From Benincasa hispida (taxonomy: Eukaryota > Streptophyta > Magnoliopsida > Cucurbitales > Cucurbitaceae): DNA of 64,000 bases. The notes beneath the pieces are model-generated. The model was given only the letters and a program-made list of their open reading frames with translations, made no database searches and was not told the origin of the DNA. The stretch lies in the NCBI RefSeq assembly GCF_009727055.1, contig NC_052350.1:28445186-28509185 (forward strand). The letters are read 5' to 3'. A program made the position numbers and the translations under genes. Below are positions 32,803 through 45,203 of this stretch, piece by piece (position 1 is the first letter of the stretch; every line of letters starts with the position of its first letter).

Positions 32803-35545
32803 TTAAATTAAAGTTAGTATATAAAAATTAAATAATTTACATACGAGGCTAGTAATGGGAGTAGTAGGATTATGCACTATTTTTTTAATATACTTTTGCA
32901 CATAGTACCCGCATCCTATAGAATCTAATTGATGGGAGCACTGCATATAAAGAAGTTGAAAATAATTATTTTTACATTCGAATGAACATAAATTGTTAAA
33001 AAATGAATGCAAATTTACCTTTACAGGTTTTCATTTTGGAGAAGACCGATGGTGTTGGAGATCTTACTTGGCTTGCCATGTTTTCAATCCACTCAATAGT
33101 TTGAAAACATTAGTTAAACATAAATACTTCAATTAAGAGCTAAGAAAGTTAAATTACACTTACATATTTATAACTCCATGAAAATCCTCTTGAACCTTAC
33201 TTCGAAGAGAGTCCAAAACATAAACACAATTTTCTTGTCGATTGATTAGAATCAATATCCAATAACTATAATAAGCAACAATTTTGAAATATTAGTATGT
33301 GTATAATGCAAATTAAAAATAACTTAAGAACTTGTATTTACTTACTCTATGTTATATGGAATAAAGATTAATTGGTCTAAATTAGCCAATTTTAGTTGAT
33401 TGGCTAAATTTCTGGATCAAATATCTTGAGACTTCACGTGTGGCAATATTCTTGCTTGATCAATTATAAAAAAAACTTCTTTGTAATATCATGACCACAT
33501 TCATCCCAAGGATACCTAAACAAAGTAAAATTTATTATTTAAACATGAAACAAAGTATACATGAGTGAATCTAGATGAGTAATACTTATGCAATGTATGT
33601 CAAAATACACATGTAGCCTATTTCAACCATATTGCAATATTGGATCAGATCATCGTGACCTAAATAAATAAATTTATCTCTTCCAAATATATGCTCGTCC
33701 AAAGTGATACGGATCATGTCTACATCGTTCATGTGATGCATGCCATGTATGTTCAAGAGTTTGATGGTACCATTGGCGTCAGTATATTTGGAGGACTGGC
33801 CGAAGCTCTTAATTGTTGAATGGTCCTACCATAACCAAAGTTACAAAAATTCAAAGTAGGAAAAATAATAAATAACCAAACTCATACACTGAAAAAGAGA
33901 CATACTTTTTTCTCATCAACCATAACTACAAGTTTATGAGGCCATTTTACAAAGTTGCTCATTGCTTGATTTAAGGACTCTATTTTACCCTTCATAGGAA
34001 TTGGTATAGGAAAATCTTCACCAATGACAATGTCAATCAGAACTTTAACAGTTAAGCATGACACATCATCATCAAATGCTGTGGCTACTGCAACAATATT
34101 ATCTATAGTTCTATAGCCAAGTGGCATGGTGTCCTCTTAACAAATTTAAAAGAACTTATGTCATGTAGGTTAAACACGTACAATATGATTAAAATTTAAA
34201 AGTCACAACAAATAAATTACCTCTAAATCTTCTTTAGGCATCTTCTCAGTATCTTCTTCTTCCTATGCATTTAGTGCAACACTTCCAACAGATGATTTGG
34301 GCTGATGAGATTATCTACTGTGAGTTCTTCCTCTTGACACTTTACCATGTCGACATTTTTTTCACTAGAGCCTCCTTCAATTTCTTGGCTCATTGAGGAC
34401 TTTGGTTTTACTAATTTGAAATATTGGGAATGGGAAACAAAATCACCCATTCCTCTAAAACATCCCCAATGTTCCTTTATACCCAATGCTTTGGTTAGAA
34501 CATCTTCACCTTCATATATCCTGTAAAACATATTACAATTTTCACACAATATCTATATCATCACAAGTTCCAAACATTATATATATGCCATCTTAAACTT
34601 TGCACAATATAAACTTACAATCCGATTGGCACATTCTCGAGTAGCTTCATCAAAGTATTCATATTTTTTCCTTTTCTTGCTTCTTTCCATAAAGTCGCTC
34701 GATAAGAAGGATCATTCGATAGGTTCTATATGAACATACATATTTAATTAGCATAAACATATTAGAATAAAAGATTTAATTAAGTCGAAAAACTTACTAA
34801 TTCTTGGGCAAGATTCGCATAACCCTTCCGAGAAATGTGATGATTATATACACATTTCGCACGTCTTTCTTTTTGAAGACGACTGATTTCCTGTACAACA
34901 AATCTAGTTGAAGTTACCTATCAAAACAATGATAATGTTGACATTTAATTTATTGTAAATGACTTACATCCTATTCTTCACTCAATCATTCATTGACAAA
35001 CGATGTCCACTGATCTTGCTCTATATGAGAATATTGTTGGGGAGGAAATTGCAAGACCGAGGGTTCATCCTTAAATGGAAGTATGAACTTTTGAGTCAAT
35101 GTTGTCTTGAAAGTCCGAAACTTCCTAGATGCAGAATGACTATACAATGTTTGGACATAGAGTCCACATCGAACGACATCTGCACAATGAAAAAAGTAGT
35201 TAAACAATAAACTAATAAACTATTATGCACATGAATTAAAATTTTAGAAAACATACCGCTACACAATCAAAAAATTTGTCTGTTAATGGTTTGGAACTTT
35301 TTTCCAAGAATTATACGTTATAGGTATTTGTTGTCGAACACAAACTCCTATATAACTTTGCATCTTCTTTGCTCCAAATCCAATCGGCTGTCCATGTTCA
35401 TTATAATCAATGGTCAATCGTTGCTCAAATGTTCTTATTTGTGCCAACTCAGACATTGTAGTTGGGCCACGTGGAATACTTATTCTGCTATGTTTTGTGG
35501 GATCATATTTCTATAATCCTCGTTGCTACTTGTTGAATTTTCCAT
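32803..35545 (-). pseudogene. CACTA ORF2: Transposase_24-like region with C-terminal Ulp1-like protease fragment
   Basis: Read on the - strand in pieces. ATG 35545 is followed by blocks with TMSELAQIRTFEQRLTIDYN and PIGFGAKKMQSYIGV (to about 35230). FRTFKTTLTQKFILPFKDEP follows (35207-34986), then RKGYANLAQEL (about 34830-34800), DVLTKALGIKEHWGCFRGMG (34549-34271) and IESLNQAMSNFVKWPHKLV (34127-33882). Near the end is CSHQLDSIGCGYYVQKYIKKI (about 32960-32870), resembling the catalytic Cys region (ECGYYV) of Ulp1-type C48 peptidases found in many CACTA ORF2 proteins. Frames change between blocks, partly through introns and partly through decay, so no complete product is expected. The His and Asp of the protease triad were not located with confidence. 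Confidence 0.6.
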
Positions 35546-36062
35546 GTCAATTTGCAAAAAAAAAAAAAAAAAAAAAAAAAAATTACTCACACAAAAACAT
35601 AGATATTAATTTTAGATATATATAACCATATATATATGATCTCGGTTTAATACGATTATTTATCAACCCATCTACCATACAATCGATTATCTGAATGTAT
35701 GTGGATGATTGTTTCATATCAATGCTCAAATAGATGGTATTATTACGAGTTGGGGATAATTCTTTGCATACCTCGCGATTACCGACACTCTTGTCGAATA
35801 TCTCCTATTTTCATAATTTATTAATAAATAATCTCAGATTGATTGTTGGTGAGGATATTAAAAATCAGGTTGAGTCTAACCCAGAGATTTTAGGTGCCAG
35901 GGTCTTTTAATAGAACAGCTTGTTTTGCTATGGGAGGCTAAATAATGAGATTTGGATTTTGTCAATACGATTGAGGTCACAAATGAAACCCAAATCGTCT
36001 GTTTTGACTCCAGTATCTATTCTCAACCATTACTTTGATAAAATAAATGATAATCATGATAG

Positions 36063-39000
36063 TCAGCTCCCATATTTTTGTATTACACCATAAAAGGTCA
36101 TATCCTGACTCGACGCGCATTTTGTCCTTAGCATTAGAGACTTGTATTGTGGTAGCCGTTTAACTAACTCACTATTATTGAACCCTCCTAACATCATCGA
36201 ATTCTCTGTGTGATAAACGTAGTGACCATTGACCAGTACCAGAATATTTTGCCACGTTGGACAAGGTCCCATTAGCTATCCATTCAAAGAAGGCTATATT
36301 AAGAATTATTTGGGACTTCGAGAGCTAGTGCAACCTACGATATATTTTATAATATTTTAGTAGTTAACATTTAATTATACATCAAATAGTAGGTCTCTAG
36401 AGATTACCCGTGTGGACAACCACCGACTGAATGTACGATTATGCTCTTCTTGAAGCTACTTTCAACTTTTATTTTTACCAGAATTGAGCTTAGACAAAAT
36501 ATCCATATGTTGCCTATTATAAATGACAAAGTTAATAGATTACTGAATAATCAAGTAACCTAAAGTGAGAATAAGATGGAGATCTACATAATCGACGTAA
36601 GGAAGCACATCATTTACATTTTGAATGACATAAAGATGAGCTTAATCCAACGCATCCTTACTCAGTCTGATAAAAGAAGCAGTTGACAATGCTCTATCAA
36701 TGTTTGAGTTTGCTTTCTTTGTTGATGAGTTTAACCCAATAGAATTAACACCAGATACGAATTCAGAACAGAACTCTATAGTCTCTTCGACAATATAATT
36801 TTCTCTAACACATCCTTCTGATCGATTTCTATTTCGTACATAAGTTTCCAACACTTTCATGTATCATTCAAAAGGATACATTCACCTCAAATAAACAGGT
36901 TCACAAAACTCAACTTCTCTTACGAGATACACTACAAGGTGTACCATTATTATGAAGAATGATGGTGGAAAATACTTCTCTAAGAGGCATAGAGTGACAA
37001 CGATATCCTCTTGTATACCCTTTAACTGAGATGTATCGATCGCCTTGCAACATATAGCATTAAAGAAGAAGCATAGACGAGTAATTGCAAGTCTTACATG
37101 TTTGGGTAAAATATCACGAATGGCTACCGGTAATAATTGTTGCATAAGAACGTGATCGTCATGCGACTTAAGTTCGTAAAGTTTTAAATCTGTGAGCGAC
37201 ACTAAACTTTGAATGTTCGATGAAAGCCTTTCAGGTACTTTAATTTCTGATAGTACCTTAAAAAAGCTCAATTTCTCAGCTCTGTTAATGTATAACATGC
37301 GGGAGATAAAAAGACTTTTTTCTCTCCTACTTAAGGGGCTAAATCTGATCTAATGTTCAATTCCACCAAATCTAATCGAGTTTTTATTCCATCATTCGTT
37401 TTACCAGGAATATCAAGCAATGTGCTTATAAGATTTGCACATACATTCTTTTCAATGTGCATCACATCTAAACAATGTCGCACGTCAAAATACTTCCAGT
37501 ATTCTAACTAAAAAAGAATAGATTTTTTCTTACAATAAGTTGAAGGGCTATCTCCACTGTTCTTTTCCTTGATAGTTTTCTTACCAAATGAATATTGATA
37601 CTTACTTGTTTTTGTAAGAATTTCTTCCCCACTCAATGGTTCTGGAGCAAATTCTAATTCTTGTACGCCATTAAAAGCTTTCTTTTGTTTCCTATATGGA
37701 AGATGCCGGGGTAGAAACGTGCGATGCTCGAGATATGCCATCTTCTTCCCTTTTGGTAAATAAGTGGATGAAGTATTCTCTCCACAAATTGGACATACAT
37801 GATATCCTTTAACTGTACAACCACACAAGTTACCATACATAGGAAAATCATTAATGGTCCATAATAAAATAGCTTTAAGTATGAAATATTGTTCTTCATA
37901 TGCATCGTAACATTCTACCCCATCTTTCCAAAGTTTTTTCAAGTCATCTACTAACAGAGCTAAATAAACATCTATGTCATTTCCCGGTTGTTTAGGACCA
38001 GATATTAGTGCAGTCAACATAAAAAATTTCCGCTTCATGCACAACCATGGAGGTAGATTGTACGTCACTAACATCACTGGCCAACGACTATATCTACTAC
38101 TAAGATCTCCATGTGGATTTACCCCATCTGTCGAAAGAGTAAGACGAAGATTTCTAGGTTCTGACCCAAACTCTGGCCACAAATTGTCTATTTTTTTTTT
38201 CCATGATAGGGCATCTTTGGGATGTTTTAATAAACCATCTGTTTCTTTTTTTAGCATGTCACGTCAATAAACTTGTTGTTTCTTTACTTCGAAACATTCT
38301 TTCAAATCTTGGAATTGGGGGGAAATACCACATGACTTTTGCTGGGATATTCTTAGCCCTTTCTTTTAAATTTTTTTGAAACTTTCATCTTGACGTACCA
38401 TAAATGGGGCATACATTTGTATTAGAGAGTTCTTTTCTAAACAAGCAACAATCATTTCTACATGCATGAATCTTCTCGTACTTCATTCTAAGAGCACCCA
38501 ACATCTTTTTTACTTCATAAGTAGAAGTTGGAATTTCATTAGGACTACGTAATATGTCATGAATTAATTCCAACAACTCAGTGAAACTCTTATCGTTCCA
38601 TCCAAATTTAGCTTTCAAATTATATAACTTTACCAATGTAGATAATTTGGAAAAAGTTTTACAATTTGGGTACAATGGTTTCGTCGCATCATCTAATAAT
38701 TCTTCAAAATTATTGAATTTTTCACTAAAATAGTTATTGTATGTAGCCTCAAACATTCCAATTGTGTCATCAACATCAACATCATCCTCATCAACTTCGT
38801 CTCTTTTACTTGTAGACACATTTTCATTATTTCTCTTAATCGGTAATGATTCATCGTGAAAAATCCATGTCTGATAACTTTGATCTATACCATTAAAAAA
38901 TAAGTGATCTCTTATTCTGTTCACATTTAGAGTCTTTGCATTCACACACTTCAAACATGGACAACTCATGACATTTGGTATATTTAAATGTTGTAGACCA

Positions 39001-39074
39001 TTTTTAATAAACATCTCGACCCCTAAACCATACTCTGTTGACATTCTATTCATTTTCATCCATGACTTATCCAT
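36063..39074 (-). pseudogene. CACTA TNP2-type transposase, broken
   Basis: - strand blocks in family order. 39074-38385 has the transposase-associated domain (MDKSWMKMNRMSTEYGLGVE, then MSCPCLKC). 38257-37508 is Transposase_21: GLLKHPKDALSWKK, LTLSTDGVNPHGDLSS, NLPPWLCMKRKFFM, GPKQPGNDIDVYL and WTINDFPMYGNLCG. 37298-36642 is DUF4218-like: LPKHVRLAITRLCFFFNAIC, YFPPSFFIIMVHLVVYLVRE and a NRNRSEGCVRENYI block. 36272-36063 is a possible DUF4216-like end. Between the first two blocks a TGA at 38387-38385 and another at 38261-38259 stand where I recall Trp in the family, and a seven-A run shifts the frame. The gene would have encoded the main CACTA transposase; this copy is inactive. Confidence 0.72.
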
Positions 39075-39599
39075 GATTGTAAAATATGCAACTTAATCTA
39101 CAAAAATGAAAAACAATAACAAGGAAAAATTTAAAAGCATAAAATCATGATTGTAAAATATGCAATATCAACAGCTTAATCATTGGAACAAAACATAAAA
39201 TTAATTTAGCCCATTAAGTATTGCCATTTTTGTTTTATCTTATATTTATTTATGTACCTTGTGTTTCCTTATTCTCCAAATATCATTAAGAAGCTCTCCA
39301 CTACACAACACCATTGTATTCGATTTTCTTCACCACCTTTTCTCTCAAACATAACCAAAAGCATTTCAAATAACTCCTAAGTAACACTTGAACCACACCA
39401 ATCAATAATCAACAAATTTCAAGACTACCAACCAAGTATATATTCTTCAACTAATTTAATTCCTACATTTCTAAATTTCAATAAGCTTAATCATTAAAAT
39501 AAAAATAAAATGAATTAAATAACTTTAAATTACTAAATGGAAACTTCATATGAAAATAAAATTATACCTTTCCAAGCAAATAACTTAAACAACCCACAA

Positions 39600-40220
39600 A
39601 CTTGAAGAGATCCGAACCAGAGTTCGAAGATTGGAATGCCGGAAAGCATCAGACCTTTGCGAACAAAGTTGAGATGGTAGATCTGATAAACGGCGAGCTC
39701 ACCACAACGTCGGTGACCCACCTCTACGACCTGAACCACCGAAAGAAACCTACTGAAAAAACCCCACGAAACCCACTAGACAACCCACGAAAGCAACCGG
39801 ACACACTCGAACGACCGGACAACCACGCGAATAAATGCCACATGACAAACTGGACAACCCACGCGCCGGAGAACACCCAACTGGACAACTAACCCATGCA
39901 CTGGAAAACACCTAACCGGACAACCAACCCACGTGACAGCCAGAGAACACCCAACCGGACAAACAACCCACACGACCAAATGGACAACCAACCCAACTGA
40001 AAACGACCGGAGAACACCCACGACGATGATCCACCACCGGAAGAAGCCCACGACAACGCAGATCTAAGGAAAACCATTGACGAGAACCCAATTTGAACCC
40101 ACGAAAACCAACCAAAAACCCACGAATACCGGTGATGACAACCCACGAACTAATGTGCACGGCAAGCTGAGAGCACCGGCCGGTGACGAAAACCCCACCT
40201 GAAGGCAGCGCCAAACAGCT
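39600..40220 (-). other. GC-rich 5' region of the CACTA TNP2 gene with Asn/Pro-coding-like repeats
   Basis: An island much richer in C+G than its surroundings, between the TNP2 start and the right subterminal repeats. On the + strand it repeats 'caaccaacccacg', 'ccggacaacc' and 'ggagaacaccca' in changing order. Long ORFs here run in several frames because the repeats avoid stops; none has a recognisable domain. It most likely corresponds to the promoter, 5' UTR and first intron of the transposase gene. Confidence 0.45.
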
Positions 40221-40359
40221 GAGAGAGGAGAGAGTTTGTTTGGGTAAAGAGCTGGTCGAGGGTTTGTAATTTTAGTAAAGGTAGCGGTGCGAGTTGAGAG
40301 AAGATCACGAGGAAGGAAATGAAATTTTGATAAAATTAATAATAATAATAATAATGGGA

Positions 40360-40506
40360 GGCCTTTAATGTCGGTTTTAAACCGACATTGTAGGCCATCT
40401 TCAATGTCGGTTTAAAACCGACATTAAAAATCTGTTTTTTTAACCGAAATTATACATTAGAGACTACTATTTTCAACCGACATTGAAGACCAAAATTGTT
40501 GTAGTG
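40360..40506 (-). repeat. CACTA right terminus and subterminal repeats
   Basis: Three copies of 'aatgtcggttt' and complements ('aaaccgacatt') followed by the terminal 'ccaaaattgttgtagtg', i.e. CACTACAACAATTTTGG on the - strand. Confidence 0.8.
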
Positions 40507-40640
40507 ACATCAAAGGCCCCCATTCACCACTCTAGTTTGGAAATTAACTTAACGAAACAAATCGTGCTTCCCTATGGATCGTCTTAGAATTACCACTGTT
40601 GCTACGTTACAGTAGTAATAGGAGTAGTTTGGTATTACAA
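40507..40640 (+). mobile_element. Gypsy-like LTR, right part after the CACTA insertion
   Basis: 'aacaaatcgtgcttccctat' and 'gctacgttacagtagtaat' resemble the 3' end of plant Ty3 LTRs. It fits as the continuation of 30665-31934. The end point is uncertain. Confidence 0.35.
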
Positions 40641-41254
40641 ATTTTCTTTTGTTTTATAGTCCTTTATGGGAATTAAACGACACTGTAAGAGGATTAAACA
40701 CTCCCTCCTAAATTTGAGCTCCCCTCACCTTCACAAAGAAGTTTCTCCAAGCTTTGTATTAGTTCCTCTCAATACAACATATTTAGGCTCCCCCTAATAG
40801 TGATATCCTCTCACATTCATCAAATTTAGGCTCCTCCTAATAGTGAGATCTCCTCACATTCATCAAATTTAGGCTCCCCCTAAATATGAGTTTTCATTAT
40901 CTTCAACGTACTTAGGCTCCTCCTAAATATAATATCAAATCAAACTCCTCCCGAGTTCTACAATGGCTACTGAACCAAAAACTCAATGACAAATACAAGG
41001 ATTTTCAATAATAATAAATGGAGGTTAAGGCTTAGACAAACCCTATGCTCAAAACTCTCAATACATACATTTCTAATAAGGCGACTAACCCTAAAATTGA
41101 ATAAGAATTCAATATAATTAAGGCTAGCTTTGAGAATATCTTTTAGGAGTGAATAAATATTCTGCGCTGGAGAATAAGGAAAGCAACCACAAAAATCTGT
41201 AAATCAACGTAGACAAATAAGAAAAAGATATGTTACCGAATCTGCTATCAAACA
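40641..41254. repeat. Non-coding segment with a 43-bp tandem repeat (40781-40952, four units)
   Basis: 'aggctcc' blocks start at 40781, 40824, 40867 and 40910 (word 'atttaggctcc' or 'acttaggctcc'), giving an exact 43-base period, each followed by 'cctaa' and a variable 'gtga..cattcatcaa' part. Resembles repeat-bearing leader sequence of a copia element; no ORF. Confidence 0.65.
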
Positions 41255-41448
41255 TGTAACTTTTGAGTTTTATGTCCTAAAACTCGTAGATAGAAAATAT
41301 AAATAATTAACTGTTATCAATAAAGAGTTATTGATATTATCTCAATAAGTATTGATAATATTGTATTTGTTTTTTCTTAATAACCCTAAATCCAATAAAC
41401 TAACATCCTAGGCTTTCTTATGAGTTTTGAACTGTATGTGGAGACATA
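41255..41448 (+). mobile_element. Copia LTR start, truncated by the next element
   Basis: 'tgtaacttttgagttttatg' then 'tcctaaaactcgtag' matches the LTR start style of 16202 (+). Similarity includes the A-rich stretch and 'ggagacata' at the right. It breaks at 41449, where the 3' LTR of the - strand copia element begins. Confidence 0.45.
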
Positions 41449-43891
41449 TGTGAAGGGATTGGAATTCCCCGCAGCAGAAGCAATTGGATGCATCAGTATC
41501 TAGATTTCGTTTTATAGAACGTACAACATAATTCAAAATGACGAAAATCATGGAAAAACATAAGCCTAAGCATGTCAACTACTGTAAAAATGGAGAAAAG
41601 AGATAATATATCACATACCCATTGAAGACCAATTCTTCACGTTCCTCCAATTTGTGCCATCTTCTCCCGATCTCATGAACACTGCAATCGGACACCACCA
41701 CATGGTCTTCCTCATTATTCTCAAGGACGTGAATCGTGCAGAGGTGTGGGCTTGCGCTTAATTTTGGCATAAGGGAAGGAGAAGATTAAGAGATTTTTTC
41801 TTTTTTTTTTTCAAAATCATTATGCAGAAAACTCAAATAGAAGGTGAATCAGAGAGAGAGGGTCAAGAACCTTTCTCTCTTCTCCTACAATTGGTTACGT
41901 GAGAGAGGGAGAGAAATAAAGGGTGAGGGAGTTTTAACTCCCTCCCCTTTAATAATAATTCAATTCAATTTAAAAAATTTGAATTTAATATATATATCTA
42001 TATCTATCTATATATATATATTAACTTCTTAATATATATACGAACTATATGTTATATCACATATAACATATATTACTTATAATTAATGTTATATATCATA
42101 TAACATAAACCATAGTTTATTATTCTATCAAATAACCTAATGTATTAATATGAGTCATGTTCATATTAATTCTAACCTATAGTTTTTATATGAATCACAT
42201 TCATATAAATTAATATTTGAATCACATTCAAATAACAACTCCTCTCAATAAACTATATAAATTTAATATGAATCATATTCATATTAATTATAACATATAG
42301 TTTCTATGTGAATCATATTCAAATATTTTATTTCTCTCATAAAACTATATAAATTTAATATAAATCATATTGTAACATATAGATTTATATGAATCATATT
42401 CATATAATTAATATTTGAATCATATTCAAATATTTATTTTTCTCATAAAATTATATAAATTTAATATGAATCATATTCACATTAAATTTTAACATATAGA
42501 TTTTATATGAATCATATTCATACAATTAATATTTAAATCATATTCAAATATTTATTTCTCTCATAAAATTATATATTGTATCAATATAGAAAAATTTACA
42601 AGACATAACAAAATTTTAGAACTATCAATGATAGACACTGATAGACGCTTATAGACACTGATAAACATCTATCAGTGTCTATCAATATCACTGATAGATA
42701 CTGATAGAAGCCTATCAGTTTCTATCAGCGTCAATCATTGATGGTTAAAAATTTTTGCTATATTTTGTAAATATTTTGGTTTATTTTTCTATATTAAAAA
42801 ACAACCCTACAATTAATTCCATTTAATTACTTTGAATGATTCAAATTAAACAAAAATTAATTTGATTCTTATCAGTCCTCATTGAGCTAACGAGGGGACC
42901 TTATGGACCTATAGATTGAAGCTCCAATGATACGAGATTAATTAATTAAACTCTTTTAATCAAATTAATCAACATTTATTAACTGTCGGTCACTCCACTA
43001 TAGACCGACAGCTGAACTCTTCGCACTATAGATATATTTCTATGTCCATTGGATATAACCAATCAATAGTCCATTGACCCTTCACAAATTACTCGTAAGT
43101 ACAATTGGGTCAAATTATCGTTTTACCCTTGTAGTTACATCTAACTCCTTAAGTATAATTGATCCTTTTAATGAACAATTAGTCATAGTCTAACTATGAT
43201 CGAACCTCTCTGAGGCCAGGAGAGGGTAAGGTGCCTCATTGTTCAAGTCCTAAAATCAGCCTTTAAGGGAGCAATTTATCTTCTTACCCTAACTATTGGG
43301 AAGGAATGAATTCCTTCTTATGTAGTTCTGTTCCCAGCTCCTAAATCAGACGAATCCTCAAAATGGTAGGCTTATTGAGTCGGCGAATCTGGCCACTCTC
43401 ACCCATACAAATCAAAGGATCACCCTCATAGACAGATATTCACAACTCACTTAAGATAAAGGTCAAGTCATCTATGGTCATCTTAGAAAATGTAAGTCTA
43501 TACTAGCAACGACATTATAAAGAGAGACTTAACATTTCGTGGTTCGATCTTTATACAATCTCTTTTGTATAAGATACACTCACTCACATGTCTCCACAAG
43601 AATGATCAGGATTAGATCATTTGTAGTACTTTACAACAATTATAACAACTACAAAGCAAGCCTTATCAGTAGTGTTACTAGGATAAAACACCCAACTTTA
43701 TCCATATACTATAGACCATTTAGGTTATCACTTAAACATGATCCACTTGTATGTCTCCACATACATGTTTAAGTTACATAAGATAACCTTGGATTTTAGG
43801 TTAATGGATTATTGCACAAGTAACATAAAATTAATCAACCATTGATTCAACTAACATAAAACTACAAGGGTTTAGGGCATACAACCCATCA
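41449..43891 (-). mobile_element. 3' LTR of the 41-52 kb copia element
   Basis: On the - strand it starts TGATGGGTTGTATGCCCTAA just after the purine tract at 43892. It ends near 41449 with 'gcttctgctgcgg' close to the terminus. It contains the block shared with other LTRs (about 42885-42935) and an inserted MITE (42583-42798). Confidence 0.65.
42583..42798. mobile_element. MITE, 'GATAGAAGTCTATC' family, inserted in an LTR
   Basis: Arms 'aacaaaattttagaactatc' and a diverged complement 'gatggttaaaaattttt'; core of alternating 'gatagacactgatag' and 'ctatcagtgtctatc'. Because it lies within an LTR that carries no such insert in the 5' copy, it arrived after that LTR formed or the other copy lost it. 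Confidence 0.7.
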
Positions 43892-43905
43892 ATCTCCCAC
43901 TTGCA
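43892..43905 (-). promoter_or_regulatory. Polypurine tract
   Basis: - strand GCAAGTGGGAGAT directly before the LTR start TGATGGG. The same AGTGGGAGAT precedes the LTR at 57410, placing both elements in one lineage. Confidence 0.7.
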
Positions 43906-45203
43906 CTAAAATCGGGGAAATACGAGTCACTGAGACATGTATCCTAGGGAATACACTATACCCTACATGCTCTCCCACTCACCCTAGCACACTAGAGACA
44001 TGTCTCATATTCCTAGACAACTTAGGAGATTCTCTCACACTTTAGCCTAGAGAGTCCTTTTATATAATACAAACAGTTATGTCAATAAGAACCATTTATT
44101 CACCAATGAGATGTACCCACATTCCATGTTATTTCTTCCACTAGGTGCTTACATATGGTCTCTAACCTAATCTTTGAATCACGTTATCACATAAAGTGAA
44201 TAGATTAAGTTATATCTGAAATAGTTTTCAAATATCTCAAGACACATTGAACATAGGAAAATTATTACTTCACAAGCAAAATACTGTCGCTCAGTCCAAT
44301 AGATATCATCTAGGATAAAACATGGATTTCTCTAAATCCAATATGAAATAATGTAACTCGTAAAAAATCAAATCTTAAACTATATACATTGAAGTTTCAT
44401 TATTTGTAAGTTTTAATTTTCAACACTCAATGGTCATACCATCGAATTTCCCGATTAAACCAACCATGTATATTAAATGTTAATGAAGTCTCATGTAAAA
44501 TTGATATCCCTTTAACATTTGAGGTGTCTTAGAAAATATTTTCCTCAGACATATCAACGTCATTGTAGAATGGTATATTACCATTCTATCTATAGCAATC
44601 GCATTGAACATTAAACAACTACTTTGTAAACGTAAAATGCATGAGACAAATTAAACAAAATGTGCTAAACATTTGTATGTGGACTTTTAATATATAAAAT
44701 CACTTCAAATCAACTATTTGAAATTAGTTGAATAGATAAAACTTGTATATTGATTTTTACTTCATTCATAATGAGCAAATATCAATATACAATAGATAAA
44801 TATCCACGTTTCATTTTCTTGTCTGTCAAAAGAATTTCTTGAAATTGTATAGGTGCTTTGAACTGCTTTTCATAAAAGAAGGTATTCATTTTTACATATC
44901 TCATATGCAACAATGAATCCACGAAGACTCTGCTATAATACTAGGTAGAAAATTGACTTATAGTCGATTTTCACCTAACATCTCTAGCGTGGGTTTTCAC
45001 TTGACGCCAAGAGGCTTACTTTGAATATCTTTATCTCCATATACTATACTTCCAAGATTCCTTTCCTAGACCCATGCATATCCTTTGAGGTTGCCCCATC
45101 AATGAAAGTCAAGGTCTTTACAAGCCACTATGGCTAGTAAGATTCTAATAGAGGTATGTTTTACTACAGGTGAGAAAATTTCATTAAAGTCTACTCCCTC
45201 CTT
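43906..45203 (-). pseudogene. RT shreds and 3' non-coding region of the copia element
   Basis: Immediately after 45204 short RT-like words continue (KEGVDFNEIFSPV, HTSIRILLAIVA) and later a 'PLGVK' word, but the YVDD palm region is absent, indicating an internal deletion. 44880-43906 has no coding similarity that I recognise. Confidence 0.5.

Larger units (their letters stand above)
31935..40506 (-). mobile_element. CACTA (En/Spm) DNA transposon, decayed
   Basis: The right end, read on the - strand, is CACTACAACAATTTTGG (40506-40490). The left end is probably 'cacaaactagaagaatttcg' from 31935, a degenerate version. Both ends carry AATGTCGGTT-type subterminal repeats (31958-32165 and 40360-40490). 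Inside, on the - strand, lie a TNP2-type transposase and an ORF2/Ulp1-type gene, the usual pair for plant CACTA elements. The exact left border and the 3-bp target duplication remain unresolved: ACA follows the right end and ACA also lies at 31918-31920, slightly outside the proposed left end. Confidence 0.7.

Noticed and set aside
39776..40214. Three overlapping - strand ORFs rich in Val, Gly, Trp and Cys
   Set aside because: They come from a GC-rich repeat lacking stops in several frames; no known domain, and they overlap each other.
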